Below are positions 51,906 to 55,835 of a stretch of 55,835 bases of DNA, piece after piece. The stretch spans positions 1 to 55,835 of the forward strand of contig JAVHLL010000017.1 in NCBI GenBank assembly GCA_031082155.1, read 5' to 3'. The translations under genes and the position numbers were made by a program. The DNA is from Thermodesulfovibrionales bacterium (GTDB lineage Bacteria; Nitrospirota; Thermodesulfovibrionia; Thermodesulfovibrionales; SM23-35). The notes below the pieces were generated by a model, which worked only from the letters and a program-made list of their open reading frames with translations, had not been told where the DNA came from and did no database searches. How positions within the stretch are numbered: the first letter of the stretch is position 1; each line of letters opens with the position of its first letter.

Positions 51906-53547
51906 ATTTCAATACTCTCCCGGGCTTGTGCCGTGTTATCTCTCCATCCCAGACCACCGGCGTCCCATTCACCATTACCACCTGGATTCCCTCAGGCTTA
52001 AGAAAAGGTTCGTCGAAGGTTGCCCTGTCTCTTATTTTCTGGTATTGCAGCAGAACCATGTCTGCGAATGCGCCTTTCTTCAGGACCCCCCTGTCCTGAA
52101 TCCCGAAAGTCCGTGCAGGGAGCATAGTTATCCTGTGGACAGCCTCCTGGATACTCAACACGCCTTTGTCTCTTACATACTCTCCGAGGAATCTCGGAAA
52201 GCTCCCGAATCCCCTTGGGTGGGGTTTTCCCTTGCAGGTTGGACCGCTGTAAGACCGTGCAGAACTGTCTGTGCCGATCATAACATAAGGAAGCGAAAGG
52301 AACTTCTTCAGGTTCTCTTCATGCATGGAGAGAAAAATAGCGCCCGCCCTAAGCTTTTCTTCTCTGAGTATCCTGAAAAGCATGTCAACCGGCGCCACCC
52401 TTTTCATGCCTGCAAGCTCAGCGATGCTCTTTCCTTCCATCCATACATTTTTTTGCGACGCCACAGTTGATATCCGTATACTGTCCCAGTATCTTTTCTC
52501 CGGATGTGCGTGGAGGATTTCTTTTCTAATCCTCTCTCGTATCTCCCGGGTTTTTATCCTTCTCAGTTCCTCCTGATTTCCCCCTTCGTATGTCCATGCG
52601 GGCAGAATCGTATCGAGATCGGTTGATGCTGCGATATAAGGGTATCTGTCGGCAGTTACCCGAAGACCTCTCTTTCGCGCGTTCTCCAGACACGCAACGG
52701 CTTCGTCTCCCTTGTGCCAGTTTTTCTCTCCGCTTGTCTTGATATGGGAGATATGGATAGGTACATCCGCTTCCTTTCCAATGGTAAGCGTCTCCCGTAT
52801 GGATTCTATCAAGGCGTCTCCTTCGCTCCGCATATGAGTCGTGTAGATTCCGGATATGCCTTTGCCCTTTCCTGCCCGGCGAGAACCTGTGCTGGTTTTG
52901 TGCGGGATGGACATAACCCTGGAAAGTTCGATCAATTCTGCGGTATCCGAATATACGCCCGGTGGATAGATCAGGCCTGTCGAAAGACCGATTGCCCCTT
53001 CGCCGAGGGATTGCGCAAGGAGCCTGCACATCCGCTTTTTCTCTTTGTCTGTGGCTTCCCTGTCTTCGTAGCCAAGGACGCTGGCCCTGATGTTTCCGTG
53101 ACCGGCAAGGGTAAGGAAATTCAGGGCAATACCTCTCTCATGGAGCAGCCTGAAATACTCCCTGAAAGACTTCCATCGTTCGCGGATGTTGAATTCCCTC
53201 AGATCGTCTTCCCTGCGCTCCAATGCTTCACCCAGAAGAGGGGCCGCAGACAGCCCGCAGTTTCCGTTTATTTCGGTGGTTATCCCCTGAGAGACCTTTC
53301 CTTCTGCACGGGGGTCTGCGAGAAGGGTGAATTCCGAATGCGCATGGGTATCGATAAAACCAGGACAGACGACCATGCCCGCTGCATCGATTTTCTTCTT
53401 TGCATTCACTTCCGGTCCGGAGTGGGCAGAGGGGAAGGTTTTCTTTATAAATACTATCTTCTCTCCGGTTATGCCTATATCTCCTTCATACGGTTCCGAA
53501 CCGCTCCCGTCAATGACAAGACCTCCCTGAATGACTGTATCAACCAT
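51895..53547 (-). CDS. D-aminoacylase/N-acyl-D-amino acid deacylase family amidohydrolase
   Basis: A 550-residue metal-dependent hydrolase. The N-terminal beta domain has GGLVIDGSG. The metal motif DTHAHSEF is near 70-77, with ITTEINGNCGLS near 92-103, HISHIKTSG and IGTDSSARS further on. These match the D-aminoacylase branch. Its start overlaps the EcfT-like gene by 8 bp, and it is followed by the C26 hydrolase, so a D-amino-acid or peptidoglycan peptide role is plausible. Confidence 0.9.
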   Translation of the reverse strand: MVDTVIQGGLVIDGSGSEPYEGDIGITGEKIVFIKKTFPSAHSGPEVNAKKKIDAAGMVVCPGFIDTHAHSEFTLLADPRAEGKVSQGITTEINGNCGLSAAPLLGEALERREDDLREFNIRERWKSFREYFRLLHERGIALNFLTLAGHGNIRASVLGYEDREATDKEKKRMCRLLAQSLGEGAIGLSTGLIYPPGVYSDTAELIELSRVMSIPHKTSTGSRRAGKGKGISGIYTTHMRSEGDALIESIRETLTIGKEADVPIHISHIKTSGEKNWHKGDEAVACLENARKRGLRVTADRYPYIAASTDLDTILPAWTYEGGNQEELRRIKTREIRERIRKEILHAHPEKRYWDSIRISTVASQKNVWMEGKSIAELAGMKRVAPVDMLFRILREEKLRAGAIFLSMHEENLKKFLSLPYVMIGTDSSARSYSGPTCKGKPHPRGFGSFPRFLGEYVRDKGVLSIQEAVHRITMLPARTFGIQDRGVLKKGAFADMVLLQYQKIRDRATFDEPFLKPEGIQVVMVNGTPVVWDGEITRHKPGRVLKYER

Positions 53548-54157
53548 CGTGTGTACGCTCTGATTTATCGTTCAGGAACTTTTCCGGCGACTCCAGCCCA
53601 CGCACAAAAAGGGCGCTGAAAACCATGGCTGCTGTTCTTGTCCGGTTCCAGAACCCGGAAACGTTTTCTTCTTTCATCTTTTCTTTGTACAATCCTGCTA
53701 TTTCTTTTGTAAGCTTCGGCAGGGATTTCATGACAAGTCCCATGGTCGTGAAAAATTCTCCAACCGGCAATCCAAATCTCTCCAGTGGCCGAAACATCCT
53801 ACCCATGGCAGCAACGAGTGATTCGATCGATGTCGTCCCAATCACTATCTTTGCGCCCATGATCATGAGAAACACCCTCAGGGTCCTTACGGCTGCGGTA
53901 GTCAAACCCTCTTCAGTAATAATCAGCATTCCCGAATGATAGAGCACTTTCCCCTGATGAAAGAGCAGATTGCTGAGAAACGTGAACATCAGCAGGAAGC
54001 TGATGGGAACCCATCCCTGCCTGACGAAACGGAATGGAACCGCAAGGAGGAGAGGCAAAATGGCAAGAGTGAGAACGACAAGGACATCGGGAGACTTAAT
54101 TATAAAAAGGGAGATGACGAAGAGGACATAGAGGAGAATCTTGATCGTGGCAGGCAC
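53540..54157 (-). CDS. CbiQ/EcfT-family transmembrane protein
   Basis: A 205-residue membrane protein with four or five helices (about 5-45, 50-70, 85-115) and a cytoplasmic C-terminal helix with ALFVRGLESPEKF in the place of the EcfT coupling motif. ECF transporters normally need EcfA ATPases and an S component, and none is here. It lies between a wall amidase and a D-aminoacylase, so it may serve another purpose. The start is the ATG at 54157, 4 bp after the amidase. Confidence 0.72.
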   Translation of the reverse strand: MPATIKILLYVLFVISLFIIKSPDVLVVLTLAILPLLLAVPFRFVRQGWVPISFLLMFTFLSNLLFHQGKVLYHSGMLIITEEGLTTAAVRTLRVFLMIMGAKIVIGTTSIESLVAAMGRMFRPLERFGLPVGEFFTTMGLVMKSLPKLTKEIAGLYKEKMKEENVSGFWNRTRTAAMVFSALFVRGLESPEKFLNDKSERTHDG

Positions 54158-54161
54158 GTGC

Positions 54162-55358
54162 TTACCTGTAATGCCGGTATTCGCTTCTCAGTTCAACGAC
54201 CTTCTGGAGCATCGGTGTTGTTTGAAAATATTTTCTGATACCTTCGACAATCGCTTCAGCGATTTCCATTCTGTAGCTGTCCTGGGAAAGGAGCTTTTCT
54301 TCCTCCGGATTACTGATGAACGACACCTCGGCAAGCACCGACGGCATGCGGGCGCCAAAGAGCACATAAAAAAGGGCCTGTTTCACTCCAAGGTCATCCC
54401 GTTCTTCGGTCCTTGATACCATGGACTGCTGGATATAGTTTGCAAGTTTAATGGATTCATCCCGCTTGTTCTCCCGCATAAGGTCACTTTTGATGATATC
54501 CACAATGTCCATCTTCTTGTTCATGTCTCGCATCTTTTTCAGGGATATCTGGTTTTCCCGCGCCGCAACACGCAGAGCTTCTTCGTCGTCTGTCCAATTG
54601 AGCATATAGGTTTCGATCCCTTTCGCCTGCCTTTTCTGACTTGCATTCGCATGGATTGAGACAAAAAGGTCCGCGTTTTTCCTGTTCGCAATGGCAGTTC
54701 TCGCTTCAAGAGGCAGGTACACATCCCGCTCTCTCGTAAAAACTACCTCGTAAAGCGGGTCGTTCATGAGTATCTTCCCCATTTTTAAGGCAATATCCAG
54801 AACAACATCTTTTTCATAGAGCTTCCGTAATCCCACCGCACCGGGATCGTGACCGCCATGACCGGGGTCGATCACAATCCGTCGCTTTGCCGTAAGAATA
54901 TCCGGTTTCTGTCGTGTCTTTGTCCTGGTTCCCTGAATATCGATAATCAATCTTGCCGGGTTTTCGAGTATAAAGGACTTGCAGTCACTCAGACTCTCCA
55001 GATCAAGGACAACCCTCACCGTTGATGGATTGAACTGGCCTGCCCTTACAGACTTCAAGATACCGTCTCCGACAGAAAAACTTGTCCTGACCTTCTTGTC
55101 CAGCGTGACATTGAGGAGGTCAAAATAGAGCCTGTCAGGGTTTGTCAAATGATTTTTTGAAAAATTAACAGGCTCGGACAATTCAATCACTACCCGCGTG
55201 TACTCATCAGAGGACCAGTATTTGATATCGGTTATTTTTGTATCAGAAGCACTGACGGCAAAAGGGAACACAACAAGCAGACAAAAAATTGGAAAGAAGG
55301 TGAACCTTGCTTTCTCTTTTAGGAGGTTTAAAAACAATTTCTGTTCTCCAAACCTCAT
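54162..55358 (-). CDS. N-acetylmuramoyl-L-alanine amidase (AMIN + Amidase_3)
   Basis: A 398-residue secreted wall hydrolase. An N-terminal helix serves as signal (about 18-37, ending VSASD). The AMIN domain (about 40-145) targets it to the envelope or septum. The zinc-dependent Amidase_3 domain (about 160-380) has IDPGHGGHDPG, the ligand Glu in YEKDVVL, SIHANAS and the catalytic Glu in LAEVSFISN. It separates daughter cells or recycles wall, as in AmiC. It is 8 bp after the Nfu gene. Confidence 0.93.
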   Translation of the reverse strand: MRFGEQKLFLNLLKEKARFTFFPIFCLLVVFPFAVSASDTKITDIKYWSSDEYTRVVIELSEPVNFSKNHLTNPDRLYFDLLNVTLDKKVRTSFSVGDGILKSVRAGQFNPSTVRVVLDLESLSDCKSFILENPARLIIDIQGTRTKTRQKPDILTAKRRIVIDPGHGGHDPGAVGLRKLYEKDVVLDIALKMGKILMNDPLYEVVFTRERDVYLPLEARTAIANRKNADLFVSIHANASQKRQAKGIETYMLNWTDDEEALRVAARENQISLKKMRDMNKKMDIVDIIKSDLMRENKRDESIKLANYIQQSMVSRTEERDDLGVKQALFYVLFGARMPSVLAEVSFISNPEEEKLLSQDSYRMEIAEAIVEGIRKYFQTTPMLQKVVELRSEYRHYR

Positions 55359-55366
55359 GCAGTTCT

Positions 55367-55588
55367 TTAAACGGCCTGAACTGCTTTTATTTCAGGGATT
55401 TCCTTTTTGAGATTCGCTTCGACCCAGGTCTTCAGCGTGAGTGTAGACATCGGACAGGTTCCGCATGCGCCTTTCAGCTTCACATAGACTATGTTATCCT
55501 TGATCTCAACAAGATCTATATCACCGCCATCTCTCTGCAGTCCCGCTCTCACTGTTTCGAGTGCCTTTTCAACCTTTTCCTTTAGCAT
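55367..55588 (-). CDS. Nfu-type iron-sulfur scaffold protein
   Basis: A 73-residue stand-alone NifU C-terminal domain. Cys42 and Cys45 in CGTCPMS bind the Fe-S cluster, and LQRDGGDIDLVEI is the typical start. Such small Nfu proteins carry and deliver [4Fe-4S] clusters. It is the first gene of a minus-strand run with the wall amidase. Confidence 0.93.
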   Translation of the reverse strand: MLKEKVEKALETVRAGLQRDGGDIDLVEIKDNIVYVKLKGACGTCPMSTLTLKTWVEANLKKEIPEIKAVQAV

Positions 55589-55783
55589 ATATCCTCCATA
55601 TTTTTATTTAATAATAGAAAAATAGAAGAATTTATTCAAGTTTTTTATTGAAATTAATCAACAACAGTATGATAACAATCGAATATTCATATTTCTGAAA
55701 GAGGAGATAAGGGCGTATTTGTGCTCTCAATAGAGTCTGTCCATAAAGCACTATTCCGATAAAAATTCGTCATGCTTGCGAAC

Positions 55784-55835
55784 AGACTGTGTCACAATTG
55801 CATATCGCTACTGAATTTATAGAGCCTTTGATATT
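55784..55835 (-). repeat. Right copy of the 52-bp terminal inverted repeat
   Basis: Exact reverse complement of positions 3-54. Homology begins at AGACTGTGTCACAATT and runs to the window end. The 195-bp stretch 55589-55783 before it has no gene; it holds a 7-bp AGTCTGT/ACAGACT pair, whose second half joins the repeat boundary. Confidence 0.8.

Noticed and set aside
3-55835. The whole window as a composite transposon
   Set aside because: The content is mostly core housekeeping genes and no transposase is visible; assembly ends at repeats are simpler.
1-55835. tRNA, rRNA and CRISPR arrays
   Set aside because: No T-loop-like or regularly spaced direct repeat pattern was seen on either strand.

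Overview
This 55.8-kb window is gene-dense bacterial chromosome with moderate GC content. It reads like an anaerobe of the Nitrospirota (Thermodesulfovibrio-like) or a deltaproteobacterial relative. That placement is an inference from three things: a Wood-Ljungdahl methyl-branch cluster (MetF, MetV, a GltD/MvhD-type partner flavoprotein, FolD, a CooC-like ATPase), the ruvCAB-queH-SpoIID-queA-SPOR-phoH-HD-ybeY housekeeping order, and heavy use of c-di-GMP parts. No rRNA, tRNA, CRISPR array or intact transposase gene was seen. Both ends of the window carry the same 52-bp sequence in inverted orientation, so the sequence is probably bounded by two copies of one mobile element.

Layout. 0-0.7 kb: left repeat, a broken gene tail and a cold-shock gene. 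0.7-10.2 kb (+): gmhA, ruvC-ruvA-ruvB, then queH, DUF2905, spoIID-like, queA, SPOR, phoH, a membrane HD phosphohydrolase and ybeY, many overlapping end to start. 10.3-22.8 kb (-): a one-carbon block (5-formyl-THF cyclo-ligase, folE, folD, GltD/MvhD-like, metV, purD, metF, pilZ), preceded by hisC-hisB, a CooC-like ATPase, a universal stress protein and a Ca2+/Na+ antiporter-like protein. 23-27.8 kb: a PAS-PAS-GGDEF protein (+), then RRM protein-rpsU-rpoD (-) with no dnaG between the last two, and an MBL-fold hydrolase. 28-36.9 kb: the signalling region described below. 37-41 kb: larC, a methyltransferase, and a low-GC accessory pair (PD-(D/E)xK-like and HEPN-like) with an attC-like hairpin between them. 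41.2-46.4 kb: HtrA, a helical-repeat protein, a lysine-tailed DksA-like protein and oppBC-like permeases. 46.4-50 kb: cupin, an unknown protein, an MNT-HEPN toxin-antitoxin pair and an oppA-like lipoprotein. 50-55.6 kb (-): Nfu, a cell-wall amidase, an EcfT-like membrane protein, a D-aminoacylase-like amidohydrolase, a class I glutamine amidotransferase-like hydrolase and a bacterial eRF1-like protein.

Most interesting system. At 28.05-32.34 kb a perfect TATAAT box precedes an RNA with the hallmarks of a c-di-GMP-I (GEMM) riboswitch. Its closing stem covers the Shine-Dalgarno sequence of a PP2C phosphatase. The next two genes are a Ser/Thr kinase fused to a cytoplasmic right-handed beta-helix and a soluble class III nucleotide cyclase. 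Facing them on the other strand are a PilB/GspE-type ATPase with four MshEN-like repeats, a cNMP-binding/GAF protein and an FAD oxidoreductase. With the GGDEF and PilZ genes elsewhere in the window, this suggests a circuit in which c-di-GMP controls a phosphorylation and cyclic-nucleotide module, possibly acting on surface motility or secretion.

A second theme is non-AUG initiation next to an upstream stop codon. rpsU has only AUU/AUA candidates directly after the RRM stop. oppB has a well-spaced SD before an AUA that overlaps the stop of a 22-codon leader ORF. rpoD starts with UUG. These calls rest on reading frames and SD spacing only.
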